From assembly GCA_012518115.1 (NCBI GenBank), contig JAAYTD010000087.1:62001-126000 (forward strand): a stretch of DNA of 64,000 nucleotides, given 5' to 3'. The stretch's first letter is position 1. Each line of letters starts with the position of its first letter. The stretch is from Ignavibacteria bacterium. GTDB taxonomy: Bacteria; Bacteroidota; Ignavibacteria; Kapaibacteriales; UBA2268. A model generated the notes under the pieces. It was not told the origin of the DNA. It did not search any database and worked only from the letters and a program-made list of their open reading frames with translations. Shown here in pieces: positions 8,713 through 17,430 of this stretch. Position numbers and translations under genes: made by a program.

Positions 8713-8742
8713 ACTAAATTTTAAACTTTTCTATACATTTTT

Positions 8743-9816
8743 TTATTTTTCAATCAAAAACAGATATTCAAGATGTTTTTCATCTTTATTAACCCATTCA
8801 TTTGTCCAGCACATATTACTCATAACATTTTTTTTGTAATCTATTTCCATACTTTTCAATATCTTACCATTAGAATTTAATATATCAAAAAGTTCTTCAC
8901 GCGAAGCGCGTCCACCAGAGCTATACGAAAGCAAAATATATTTTGCAGAAGTTTCTTCTATCAATTTTTTTATCGCTAACATAGCTATAAATTTTCCGTC
9001 TTCATTTTTCTTAACCTCTTCAAAAACAGAGTTGTTAACCATATCACGCGAATCTTCTCTTCTATTTGCTTTTCCAAAAAGTTTCGGCTTATCGTTTTTG
9101 ATTAAAGTTGTCCATATATGATAATAAGAATTATAGCGAATGCGACTTGTCGGCATTTTTTCATTATTTGAGCCATAAGGTGGATCAAAATATGCTAAGT
9201 CATAGCTATTGTTTTTGATAACATTAAAAATATCATCTTGAAAAACATTGTTTTCTTGTTGGTTTGCAAATAATTTCGGTATTTTAAGAGCTATATCTTT
9301 GTAAGAACGAGCAGACCATTCTGCAAGATATGAAACGTAGTGTCCCAAAGTACTATCAACAGCATCTAAAGCTAGTATTAAACTTGTTAATGCAACGGCT
9401 TTTTCTATCTCATCTAAATTAATTTTATCGATTTCCTCACGAATTGCATCAACTTTTTGCATGTTTTTCAGTTGAAATGGATTTTTTCTCTTTGTGTTAT
9501 CTTCACCACCGTAATGTTCTGAAAACCAACCTCTTACAGGTGTTAAATTATTTAGATGATCTATTAAATCTGCATAATAGTTTGGTGATCGCTTATTTAA
9601 AAGATATGCCGTAGCGAAAGTTTTTGACCAAATAGAAATATCGTTGGAAGTAACTTTATATCCCAATTTTGCAAACAATTGACTTACTCGCGTTGTCCCG
9701 CTAAAGCCGTCCAATACATTTTCAAATTTTATATCTTTAGTTATTTCAAATATATAAGGCAGAATTTTTAATTTAGAACCTGCATATTTTATACCTTCAG
9801 TTTCTGGAAAATTCAT
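8743..9816 (-). CDS. D12-class N6-adenine DNA methyltransferase, apparently orphan
   Basis: 357 residues. The N-terminal GIKYAGSKLKIL (about 8-19) and the SAM-binding LDGFSGTTRVSQLFAKLG (35-52) come before the catalytic DPPY (211-214), the motif order of D12 (alpha-like) adenine methyltransferases. The region between (about 60-200) would be the target-recognition part. No restriction endonuclease gene is adjacent: downstream is repeat-rich non-coding DNA and upstream, 63 nt away, is dnaB. It could be a solitary regulatory methylase or what remains of a restriction-modification system. Target sequence unknown. Confidence 0.85.
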   Translation of the reverse strand: MNFPETEGIKYAGSKLKILPYIFEITKDIKFENVLDGFSGTTRVSQLFAKLGYKVTSNDISIWSKTFATAYLLNKRSPNYYADLIDHLNNLTPVRGWFSEHYGGEDNTKRKNPFQLKNMQKVDAIREEIDKINLDEIEKAVALTSLILALDAVDSTLGHYVSYLAEWSARSYKDIALKIPKLFANQQENNVFQDDIFNVIKNNSYDLAYFDPPYGSNNEKMPTSRIRYNSYYHIWTTLIKNDKPKLFGKANRREDSRDMVNNSVFEEVKKNEDGKFIAMLAIKKLIEETSAKYILLSYSSGGRASREELFDILNSNGKILKSMEIDYKKNVMSNMCWTNEWVNKDEKHLEYLFLIEK

Positions 9817-9879
9817 ATTAAAAATGTCTTATATATAAAAACATACATATTCCTTTTATTTTATTTTTTGCTAACCATA

Positions 9880-11436
9880 TTAAAAATTAACGTCCCCGCC
9901 TTCTCCGCCCGTAGAATGGATATGTTGTCTTATTGCATCAACAGAGTATTTTGGTTCAGCTGCTTGGTGAGAATTTGGCTCAGGGAAGTCAGGACGAAAT
10001 TCGCGTTCAGTAAATTTACCAATTTCTCTTAAGAATGATAAATTTACATCACCTGTAGCACCGTTTCTATGCTTTCTTACTAAAATTTGAGCTAAATTTT
10101 TCCAGCCTTCACGTTCTACAATTTCTTCGTTTGATTCATAATATTCAGGTCTGTTTATAAACATCACTACATCGGCATCTTGCTCAATACTACCCGATTC
10201 ACGCAAATCTGAAAGCATAGGTACTTTATCTTTTCCCGTACGAGTTTCTACACTTCTGTTCAACTGAGCTAGTGTGAGCACAGGAACTTCTAATTCTCGT
10301 GCTATCTGCTTTAAATTTGCCGATATTATAGAAACTTCACGTTCGCGACTTTCAGCTTTTACAGATTGTATTAATTGTAAATAATCAACAACAATAAGTT
10401 CTATATCTTGTTCTACCTTAAGTCTGCGACACTTCGACCTTAATTCCATAATTGAAAGCGACGGAGAATCATCTAAATAAATCGGCAAAGATGAAAGTTT
10501 CGAAATACCTTTAGCTATTTCAGGCATATTTTGACGCATCTTGCTTGGTGTCTTCAAATCTAACATTGTCAACGATGTAAGCATACGCATAACTAATTGG
10601 ACACTATTCATTTCTAATGAAAAAAATGCAACAGGTTTGTTAGATTTCATAGCAGCATTTAAAGTCAATTCTAATGCAAAAGCAGTTTTTCCCATAGAAG
10701 GTCGCGCTGCAAGAATAATCAAATCAGATTTTTGGAAACCACCATTTAAAATATTATCTAAACTACTAAAACCTGTTGAAACACCTGTCTGTTTTGAGTC
10801 TCTAGTAATATTTTCTATCAATTTCATAGTCTCATTAGCAAGAGCGTGCATACTTTTATAGTTTCTCCGTATCCTTTTTTCAGAAATAGCAAAGATTTTT
10901 GACTCAGTTTCATCAATTTCTTCTAAAACATCAGTAGTTTCATCATAGTTTTTTTCTAAAATTTCTTCAGCTAATTCTATCAAACAACGTTTAAAATATC
11001 GTTCTTGAATAATGCGAGCATGGCTTTCTACATAAGCAGCAGTCGGTGTTTGCAAACTAATTTCAGTTAAATAATAAGCACCTCCTGCACTTTCTAATGC
11101 ATTCATTTTATTCAAATAATCTGTTAACGTAACTAGATCAGGAACAATATTGTTTTTATCAAGTTCAACAATCGCCTTAAATATTTCTTGATGACGCAAG
11201 TCATAAAAAACTTTTGAAATATCATTCGAAGATTTACTCTTTGCAACATTAGCATCTTTCAAATTCTCAACTGCAAGGATATTAATCACCTTAGACACAG
11301 CTTCACGACTAAGTAACATAGCGCCTAAAACAGCAACTTCAGCTTCATAATTTGCAGGTGCTTTGCGTCCTTGAAATGTATTTGCAACACTTTGAACTAT
11401 ATTATTTTTGACTTCCTTAGCTTTCGATGATTTCAT
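9880..11436 (-). CDS. dnaB: Replicative DNA helicase
   Basis: DnaB unwinds DNA ahead of the replisome as a hexamer. The N-terminal domain (about 25-130, beginning PANYEAEVAVLGAML) binds primase, a linker follows, and the RecA-like domain carries Walker A ARPSMGKT (about 244-251), Walker B ELIVVDYLQL (about 345) and the arginine-finger region near the end. At 518 residues there is no room for an intein. The short stretch DANVAKSKSSND (61-72) is an insertion in the N-terminal domain. It lies 26 nt after the T9SS protein gene and 63 nt before the methyltransferase. Confidence 0.96.
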   Translation of the reverse strand: MKSSKAKEVKNNIVQSVANTFQGRKAPANYEAEVAVLGAMLLSREAVSKVINILAVENLKDANVAKSKSSNDISKVFYDLRHQEIFKAIVELDKNNIVPDLVTLTDYLNKMNALESAGGAYYLTEISLQTPTAAYVESHARIIQERYFKRCLIELAEEILEKNYDETTDVLEEIDETESKIFAISEKRIRRNYKSMHALANETMKLIENITRDSKQTGVSTGFSSLDNILNGGFQKSDLIILAARPSMGKTAFALELTLNAAMKSNKPVAFFSLEMNSVQLVMRMLTSLTMLDLKTPSKMRQNMPEIAKGISKLSSLPIYLDDSPSLSIMELRSKCRRLKVEQDIELIVVDYLQLIQSVKAESREREVSIISANLKQIARELEVPVLTLAQLNRSVETRTGKDKVPMLSDLRESGSIEQDADVVMFINRPEYYESNEEIVEREGWKNLAQILVRKHRNGATGDVNLSFLREIGKFTEREFRPDFPEPNSHQAAEPKYSVDAIRQHIHSTGGEGGDVNF

Positions 11437-11462
11437 ATATATTTTTTCTTTCCCAAAACAAT

Positions 11463-13106
11463 TTATTGTTTAATAATTCCATAGTTATATTCATAACTAT
11501 CTGTGCTTAAAAACACTTGATAAAATCCTGACGGCAGATTAGAAACATTTATCTTTACTTCATTTTCACCAGAATTTAGATAATTTTGTAAGTTTTTAAC
11601 AACACAAATACCATTAACATCATAAATATTTATTGTTGTAAAATGTGGTAATTTTGAAGTTATCAATATATTAGCAAAATTATTAACCGGATTTGGATAA
11701 ATTAAAGCGTCTTTCATCAAATTCATATCTGTTTTTATGCTTCCGTCGTCAACTCCTAAAATACCATTATAAGTAATATTTTGTGCCTTAATAGCTTTAC
11801 TAGCGCCATTTTTACCGCACCAAGCTAAAACAATTTGGTGCATATGAAAATGTGTTGCACAAACAGAAGAAAATTCACCATCATATACAGTCTTTTCCCA
11901 GAAAATTGCATTATTTTCATCAGCACGTACTGCAACTATAGTATAATCTTGATTAAAAGATTTTTTTATCTTCATCGCTATAATAGCGCGCCCATTCGGA
12001 ATATGAACAATAGCTATCGGTTTATTGTCAATTTCATAATCTACTTTTTCGCTAAGCTCCATCTCGCCAAGAATATTCCCATCGAAATCTAACCTTTTCA
12101 AATAAATATTCTTTTTATTCAATTCAGATTTTGCAAAAGCAACATAAATAATTTGATTTTTTATATCAACATCAGCAATAGGCGATGAACAGTCAGCCTC
12201 TCCGTTAGCTAAATTTACTCCGTCTGCTTCAAATAGTCGTTCTCCATTTTCGTTAATTCTTTGAACGAAAACAGACTTAAGTCCTTCAAATATATTTTCC
12301 CAAACAATAATTATTCCGCCATTTCCATCACTAAAAGCATAGTATTTTTCCATTGGATTTAGTTTTTCTCCACTCTCATTGCCAACGTATATTGCTTTGT
12401 CTTGTATCGCACCTTTATTGTCATAAATATCAACATATAACGCTTTATTTATTTTATAAGTCAAGAAAAAACGATTACTTATACTTGATAAAATTTGTAC
12501 ATCTGTAATATTTTCTTCTATTGTTTTTGTTTCTTCAAATAAACTTTCTCCATTATCATTTATTGCTTGTAAAAAAGCCTTACCAGCGCTTGTTGCACAA
12601 ATAAAAATATTGCCTTCTGCAGTTTGATGAACTGCTACTTGATTTAACGAAGTTGTTTCCTCTTCACTAAATATCTGTTTGCCCGATTTTCCCCATAAAA
12701 ATTCTTTATTTTGAGATATTTTATAAAAAGAAATAGAGCGTATATTATCATCATTCAATTCAGTAGTAGAAATAATAGCTTCGCCTTTTTTCGATATCAT
12801 CAAATTCAAGTCTTCTTCAAAATTTACTTGTGAATCTATAGTTTCTTTAATAAAAACCCCTTTTTTATCCCATAAAAAGTTTCCATTTTTATCAAGTAAT
12901 TGCAAGTAGGTAGAAGTTCTTCCATTATTATAATCAATTTCTTGCCAAGCAATAAAATTCTTACCGTCATCTAAAGCAACCATTTTTATAATCCCCGATT
13001 GCTCAAAAGTATTATTAGATACTATTATGGGATTATCATTATTATATTCAGCATATAAAAAAGAATAAGCACAAAGAAAGAAAGAAAGAAAGAAAAATTT
13101 GTTCAT
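11463..13106 (-). CDS. Secreted protein with T9SS type A sorting domain
   Basis: 547 residues. The signal peptide covers about 1-19 (cut after LYA). The body has repeated sections of the form DKNGNFLWDKKG, NDNGESLFEE and NENGERLFEADG, suggesting a repetitive beta-structure of unknown role. The C-terminal 85 or so residues (DALIYPNPVNNFANI ... LPSGFYQVFLS) are a clear Por/T9SS type A domain, with the YPNP motif that often opens it. Export by type IX secretion is inferred. It is probably co-transcribed with dnaB (26-nt gap), an unusual pairing. Confidence 0.8.
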   Translation of the reverse strand: MNKFFFLSFFLCAYSFLYAEYNNDNPIIVSNNTFEQSGIIKMVALDDGKNFIAWQEIDYNNGRTSTYLQLLDKNGNFLWDKKGVFIKETIDSQVNFEEDLNLMISKKGEAIISTTELNDDNIRSISFYKISQNKEFLWGKSGKQIFSEEETTSLNQVAVHQTAEGNIFICATSAGKAFLQAINDNGESLFEETKTIEENITDVQILSSISNRFFLTYKINKALYVDIYDNKGAIQDKAIYVGNESGEKLNPMEKYYAFSDGNGGIIIVWENIFEGLKSVFVQRINENGERLFEADGVNLANGEADCSSPIADVDIKNQIIYVAFAKSELNKKNIYLKRLDFDGNILGEMELSEKVDYEIDNKPIAIVHIPNGRAIIAMKIKKSFNQDYTIVAVRADENNAIFWEKTVYDGEFSSVCATHFHMHQIVLAWCGKNGASKAIKAQNITYNGILGVDDGSIKTDMNLMKDALIYPNPVNNFANILITSKLPHFTTINIYDVNGICVVKNLQNYLNSGENEVKINVSNLPSGFYQVFLSTDSYEYNYGIIKQ

Positions 13107-13307
13107 AGTTCAAAACTCCAATAATGAATTTATTAATATACACAGTTAATTGAGAAAGTCAAAAAGTTAGTTGAGCAAACTTCAATTTAAAAACACATAG
13201 TTTGCAAATATAATTTTTTTTTATGAGAAAACAAGAAACTTTTGAAAAAATAATTAGTATTTAAAAATATTTAATTTGTTGTTTTTTTTAATAAAAAAAA
13301 GAAAAAA

Positions 13308-13748
13308 ATGCAAGATTTATTACTAAGTGCCGACGATATAAAAAGTATTGCGAAATTATTTGGACAAGAACCTAAAAAAAGCGAAAATACTTATACATGG
13401 ACTTTCAAAGGTAGTAACGATTCTCAACATAACATATATTTTTCAATTCATACTGGAATAAATTTATTAGACAGAACTATATCTATTGTTTCTGTTCAAA
13501 CTATTTATGGCTATTACGAATTACATAATATACAACGCTGGGAAATTCTCTTGCCTGATGAAGTTTTTTTCTTTACAGAAACTAACGATGAAATATCATG
13601 TCTAAGTATAAGTAAAAATAATGGGGTATCTATTTTTTCCAACCTTTCAAAAGATATTTTATCTATTGATATAACAGAGGTTGATCCATCACTATTATTA
13701 TCAACTTTACAATTATCAATTTTTGACTCTAAAAATATATGTCAATAA
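13308..13748 (+). CDS. Uncharacterised protein, overlaps ybeY
   Basis: 146 residues, no signal peptide or membrane helix, not recognised. It is rich in beta-strand-like alternation (YYELHNIQRWEILLPDEVFFF) and ends ten bases inside ybeY, so the two are probably translationally coupled. A and T content and codon use look like the neighbours. It could be a lineage-specific small cytoplasmic protein; no function is suggested. The start follows an A-rich stretch with no strong ribosome-binding site. Confidence 0.6.
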   Translation: MQDLLLSADDIKSIAKLFGQEPKKSENTYTWTFKGSNDSQHNIYFSIHTGINLLDRTISIVSVQTIYGYYELHNIQRWEILLPDEVFFFTETNDEISCLSISKNNGVSIFSNLSKDILSIDITEVDPSLLLSTLQLSIFDSKNICQ

Positions 13749-14149
13749 TTATAAACATTTTCAATGAAAGCAGTAGAAAAAGAATTCCACGAAAAAAGAT
13801 TATTCTTTCGCTCAAAAAACTATTTTCAATGGAAGGCTACGATACTGCTACAATTAACATAATTTTTATTGATGATATAGCTATTAAGGAACTCAATAAA
13901 CAATACTTGAAACATAATTATACAACAGATGTTATTTCGTTCTGTTTAGAAAAAGAACCTTTAGAGGGCGAAGTATATATAAGTGTGGAAACAGCAGAAG
14001 TTAACTCAAAAGAATACAAAACTTCATGGACGGCAGAAATTATTCGCTATGCTATTCATGGAGTTTTACACATTATAGGTTATGATGATTATTCTTTGGA
14101 AGAAAGAGAAAAAATGCGTAAATTAGAAGATAAATATATTACAATTTAG
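13739..14149 (+). CDS. ybeY: Endoribonuclease YbeY (rRNA maturation factor)
   Basis: YbeY takes part in 16S rRNA 3'-end maturation and ribosome quality control. The metal-binding motif sits at HGVLHIIGYDD, with His107, His111 and Asp117. The third ligand is Asp instead of the His of the usual HGxLHLxGYDH, a change I recall from Bacteroidota homologues. The N-terminal NIIFIDDIAIKELNKQYL and TTDVISF blocks match the family. 136 residues is normal. It overlaps the upstream unknown gene by 10 nt and precedes the DUF494-like gene by 14 nt. Confidence 0.92.
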   Translation: MSIIINIFNESSRKRIPRKKIILSLKKLFSMEGYDTATINIIFIDDIAIKELNKQYLKHNYTTDVISFCLEKEPLEGEVYISVETAEVNSKEYKTSWTAEIIRYAIHGVLHIIGYDDYSLEEREKMRKLEDKYITI

Positions 14150-14163
14150 TAGGAAAAACTTTA

Positions 14164-14640
14164 ATGACTGAAAGAATCATAGATATTATTATTTGGCTAA
14201 CTTCCCAACTGAAAATAAATAATAAAGATAAAGTAAAAAAAATTGAAGATATAAATATCTCGGCATTAAGAAAACAAGGCTTCACTGCAAAAGAAATATC
14301 TACGGCAGTTAGTTGGATGAAAGATAAACTATGGAGTGAAAGTTCTAATGAAATAAGCAAGTTACATTTTTCGGAACAAAATGTTTATAGATTTATTAGC
14401 GCTGACGAAAAAGAGATGTTCACTAAAGAAGCTTTAGAAATTCTAATACGGCTACAAGCTTTGAATTTAATTAGTAATGAACATATTGATATAATGTTGG
14501 AAAAAGCTAGTTTTTTAGGTTTCCATAAAATAAATGCTGATATGATAAAACAATATATCGCTATCTTTTTGTTTGAAGCTCCTGAGTTTGGTTCTACTGG
14601 TAGTAGAACACTGTTAAATTATTACGATACAATAAACTAA
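14164..14640 (+). CDS. DUF494/Smg-like protein
   Basis: 158 residues, all-helical in appearance. The pattern ISALRKQGFTAKEISTAVSWMKDKLW, then FTKEALEILIRLQALNLISNEHIDIMLEKA resembles the DUF494 (Smg) family, which is a small helical protein of unknown function often near topA or dprA. The match is by motif reading only. It forms an apparent operon with the unknown gene and ybeY, and is followed 12 nt later by tRNA-Arg. Confidence 0.55.
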   Translation: MTERIIDIIIWLTSQLKINNKDKVKKIEDINISALRKQGFTAKEISTAVSWMKDKLWSESSNEISKLHFSEQNVYRFISADEKEMFTKEALEILIRLQALNLISNEHIDIMLEKASFLGFHKINADMIKQYIAIFLFEAPEFGSTGSRTLLNYYDTIN

Positions 14641-14652
14641 AACATAAATTTT

Positions 14653-14726
14653 GACTCCGTAGCTCAGTAGGATAGAGCACAAGTTTCCTAAACTTGGGGC
14701 CGCAGGTTCGATTCCTGCCGGGGTTG
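14653..14726 (+). tRNA. tRNA-Arg (CCT)
   Basis: All four stems fold: acceptor GACTCCG/CGGGGTT (with G-T pairs), D-arm GCTC..GAGC, anticodon stem CAAGT/ACTTG with loop TTCCTAA (anticodon CCT, codon AGG), and T-stem GCAGG/CCTGC with TTCGATT loop. The discriminator is G; CCA is not encoded. Confidence 0.95.
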
Positions 14727-14841
14727 CTAAAACCACATTTTCCTTTGGCACAATCAACTGTGTTCTACTGTCTTTTCTAATTTTACATTTTTTATATATT
14801 TAAAAACAGTATCTTTACTTTTATTTTACATATTTTTTTTG

Positions 14842-14849
14842 TAATTTTG
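14842..14849 (+). promoter_or_regulatory. Possible -7 box (TAATTTTG) for psd
   Basis: Matches the Bacteroidota consensus TAnnTTTG, 65 nt before the psd start. No clear -33 TTTG at the right spacing, so weak. Confidence 0.3.
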
Positions 14850-14914
14850 TATTTACATTCGTCTAACTTCAAGACATTTTTAATTAATCAAAACACGCAC
14901 ATATATTTATAAAT

Positions 14915-15586
14915 ATGTTATCAAACTACGGTACGAACAACATTGTTGTAATGTTAGCATTAGGAGCTATAATGGTTGGGCTTGGTGCTTATTTTTTTAG
15001 TAATAAATTTGCATCTATTCCACTTTTAATAGCGGGAATTTTATTAATTTTATTTACTTTATGGTTTTTTCGTGATCCTGAAAGAGTTTTACCTGAGGAA
15101 GCTAAAAAAGATAAATCACTTGTAATATCACCTGCAGACGGCAAAATAGTTGAAATAGTTGAAGAAACTGAAAGTTTTTATTTAAAAGCGGATTCTAAAC
15201 GTATAAGTATATTTTTATCGCCCTTAGATGTCCATGTAAATAGAGTTCCTGTTACAGGTATTGTAGAATTTTATCATTATAATAAAGGTGATTATATTAT
15301 AGCTAATCACCCGAAAGCTAGTGAGTTAAACGAACAATCACGAATAGGAGTAAAAACAGATTTCGGCAAAGTATTTTTCAAGCAAATAGTTGGAATTGTT
15401 GCACGTCGTCTTGTTTGTGAATTGAAAGTTGGCGACACAGTTTCAGCAGGAGCTCGGTTCGGAATGATGAAATTTGGCTCAAGAATGGATATTGCGGTTG
15501 CTCCCGACACTGAAATATATGTGAAAGTTGGCGATAGAGTTGTAGCAGGCGAAACAATTATTGCAAAATTAAAAGGCTCAAACTAA
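14915..15586 (+). CDS. psd: Phosphatidylserine decarboxylase proenzyme
   Basis: Psd makes phosphatidylethanolamine from phosphatidylserine at the inner membrane. The 223 residues form the short, archaeal-type Psd. An N-terminal membrane segment (about 8-30) and a second at about 34-52 precede the FFRDPER block, then SPADGKIVE, SIFLSPLDVHVNR, and the cleavage site between Gly188 and Ser189 in FGSRMD; autocleavage yields the pyruvoyl group. Its stop overlaps the start of pssA by one base, so the enzyme and its substrate's producer are co-expressed. Confidence 0.95.
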   Translation: MLSNYGTNNIVVMLALGAIMVGLGAYFFSNKFASIPLLIAGILLILFTLWFFRDPERVLPEEAKKDKSLVISPADGKIVEIVEETESFYLKADSKRISIFLSPLDVHVNRVPVTGIVEFYHYNKGDYIIANHPKASELNEQSRIGVKTDFGKVFFKQIVGIVARRLVCELKVGDTVSAGARFGMMKFGSRMDIAVAPDTEIYVKVGDRVVAGETIIAKLKGSN

Positions 15587-16326
15587 TGAAAAAAATACGT
15601 GTTACGCGTTCCATTATACCTAATTTATTAACACTTGGTAATATTTTTTCAGGTTTTACCGCTATTATTTTTATATCTAATTACGATTTTACAAACGCAA
15701 CACTCTATATTTTTATGGCTGCTATTTTTGATATGCTTGACGGAATAGTAGCGCGCTTGTTGAATGCAACAAGTGAAATAGGAGCGGAGCTTGACTCGCT
15801 TTGCGATGCTGTTTCTTTTGGAGTAGCACCTGCCTTTATGATTTATAAAGCTTTTTTCTTTCAATATGGCAATTTAGGTATACTACTAGCGTCGCTTCCT
15901 GCACTTGCGGGCGTTTTGCGACTAGCTCGATTTAATGTACAATTAGTAACATTTGAAGATAAACTTTTTTTCAAAGGTATGCCAATCCCTGCTGCTGCCC
16001 TAACTATTGTTTCTTTTGTTATATTTTATTTACAAAAAAACATTTTAGATAAACTTACTTTAGAGATAATCGCATTTGTAATTATAGTTTTAGTTCCACT
16101 TGCAATGACTTCTACTTTCAAATTCTATAATTTACCACGACCTAATAAAGAAACTTTGAAACAGCGACCTGCTTTATTTATATTCTTAATAGTTGCAATA
16201 ATACTTGTAATAATTACAAAAGGATATGCGATTTTTCCAGTTATGATATTCTATCTATTAGCTTCACCAGCTCATGAAATTATATGTACTCTAAAAAAAA
16301 TAAGAGAAAAAAATGAAAAGAATTAA
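15586..16326 (+). CDS. pssA: CDP-diacylglycerol-serine O-phosphatidyltransferase
   Basis: PssA makes phosphatidylserine from CDP-diacylglycerol and serine. The CDP-alcohol phosphotransferase motif is complete: Asp49, Asp52-Gly53, Ala56-Arg57, Gly66, Asp70 and Asp74. The rest is strongly hydrophobic with about seven membrane helices. 246 residues is normal for the PssA type II family. The start codon shares one base with the psd stop, and its end overlaps the next gene by 14 nt, so three genes form one transcript. Confidence 0.95.
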   Translation: MKKIRVTRSIIPNLLTLGNIFSGFTAIIFISNYDFTNATLYIFMAAIFDMLDGIVARLLNATSEIGAELDSLCDAVSFGVAPAFMIYKAFFFQYGNLGILLASLPALAGVLRLARFNVQLVTFEDKLFFKGMPIPAAALTIVSFVIFYLQKNILDKLTLEIIAFVIIVLVPLAMTSTFKFYNLPRPNKETLKQRPALFIFLIVAIILVIITKGYAIFPVMIFYLLASPAHEIICTLKKIREKNEKN

Positions 16327-17134
16327 ATTAATTATATTTTTAGCAACAATACTTCTCGCAGTTTCCTGTTCAGGAAAAAAGAATACAATAGAAAAAGCGG
16401 AGAGAATAGAAACACAAGAAGTACAACAACAAAAATATGAAATTAAAGAACTGTCGTTCACAATTCTTGATACTATAACGCACGACCAAACTCTTTTTAC
16501 GCAAGGTTTTATATTCCATAACGGATTTTTATATGAAGGAACGGGACTTGAAGGACAATCAAAACTTGTGAAAATTGATCCTAAAAATGGTAAGATACTT
16601 AAAACTAAGAACTTAAAAAAAGAGTATTTCGGAGAAGGAATAACAATTTTTGATAATAAAATATTTCAACTTACTTGGCACAACCAAACTTGCATTGTTT
16701 ATGATTTAAAAACATTTAAGGAATTAAATGAAATAAAATATTATGGCGAATGTTGGGGACTTACAAACAATGATTCTCTTTTTATTTTAAGTGACGGAAC
16801 AGCATATTTGCGTTTTATAAATCCAGAAGATTTTTCTATATTATATAGTAAATTAATAACTTACAAAGATAAATCTTTAACACAAATTAATGAGTTAGAG
16901 CTCGTTGGAAATAAAATATATGCTAATATCTGGGGCAGCGATATTATTGTAGTTATTGATATTGAAAGCGGAAATGTTATTGAACAAATAGATATTTCAT
17001 CATTGCGAGATATAGTAAAAGAAGATAGCTACTCGCCCGAAGTTGCAAACGGTATTGCTTACGATCCTGAAGAAGATGTTTTCTATGTAACAGGGAAAAA
17101 TTGGAGCAAAATTTTTAAAATAAAGATAAAATAA
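16313..17134 (+). CDS. Glutaminyl-peptide cyclotransferase-like lipoprotein (plant/bacterial type)
   Basis: This type of enzyme cyclises N-terminal Gln to pyroglutamate. A lipoprotein signal is visible: hydrophobic 6-15 and Cys19 in AVSCSG. The body is the five-bladed propeller of the plant-type glutamine cyclotransferase family: FTQGFIFHNGFLYEGTG (about 63-79), FGEGITIFDNKIFQLTW, ECWGLTNNDSLFILSDGT, NKIYANIWGSDIIVVID and ANGIAYDPEEDVFYVTGKNW. 273 residues fits. It overlaps pssA by 14 nt. A possible link is cyclisation of N-terminal Gln on exported proteins, common in T9SS cargo; this is inference. Confidence 0.88.
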   Translation: MKRIKLIIFLATILLAVSCSGKKNTIEKAERIETQEVQQQKYEIKELSFTILDTITHDQTLFTQGFIFHNGFLYEGTGLEGQSKLVKIDPKNGKILKTKNLKKEYFGEGITIFDNKIFQLTWHNQTCIVYDLKTFKELNEIKYYGECWGLTNNDSLFILSDGTAYLRFINPEDFSILYSKLITYKDKSLTQINELELVGNKIYANIWGSDIIVVIDIESGNVIEQIDISSLRDIVKEDSYSPEVANGIAYDPEEDVFYVTGKNWSKIFKIKIK

Positions 17135-17151
17135 TAATTTTTTATAAAAAA

Positions 17152-17183
17152 TTTGGAAAATAGGCAAAAACCTTGTATATTTG
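17152..17183 (+). promoter_or_regulatory. Bacteroidota-type promoter for the SRP RNA
   Basis: TTTG at 17152-17155 (the -33 box), a 20-nt spacer, and TATATTTG at 17176-17183 (the -7 box, consensus TAnnTTTG). It is the best promoter match in the window. Transcription would begin near 17190, leaving about 55 nt before the folded RNA. Confidence 0.55.
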
Positions 17184-17243
17184 TAGTTGACATGATTTAT
17201 GTTTTCCACATAAATTTATAGAAAAATATTTAAATTATTGTTT

Positions 17244-17338
17244 GGTCAAGCCCTAAGTGGCTGAAGCGAACCCAACTCCGTCAGATCCGGAAGGAAGCAG
17301 CGGTCAGTTTGTCTTCAGAGTGCTTTGTAAGCTTGGCC
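17244..17338 (+). ncRNA. ffs: Signal recognition particle RNA, small (4.5S) type
   Basis: The conserved apical domain CCGGAAGGAAGCAGC (17287-17301) is flanked by GTCAGAT and GGTCAG, giving the Ffh-binding loop. The ends GGTCAAGC (17244-17251) and GCTTGGCC (17331-17338) pair perfectly. A T-run (17339-17346) follows at once and would act as the terminator. There is no Alu domain. The RNA guides nascent membrane proteins with Ffh; ffh is not in the window. Confidence 0.93.
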
Positions 17339-17430
17339 TTTTTTTTATTTATATGTAAAGCTTAATCATTTTATTCCGATAAAACTAAATAAGGTTTCAA
17401 CTAATTTTATAATATTGTAATTGTTAAAAC

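Larger units (their letters stand above)
8028..8742. other. 715-bp intergenic packed with palindromic repeats
   Basis: No ORF with coding character. In order: two R4 hairpins with T-runs, an R2 element between them, a block of three perfect palindromes (R5), an R3 block, an inverted R2, and a degenerate R1. The two neighbouring genes are both minus strand, so the T-runs on the plus strand do not serve an incoming gene. Confidence 0.85.
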
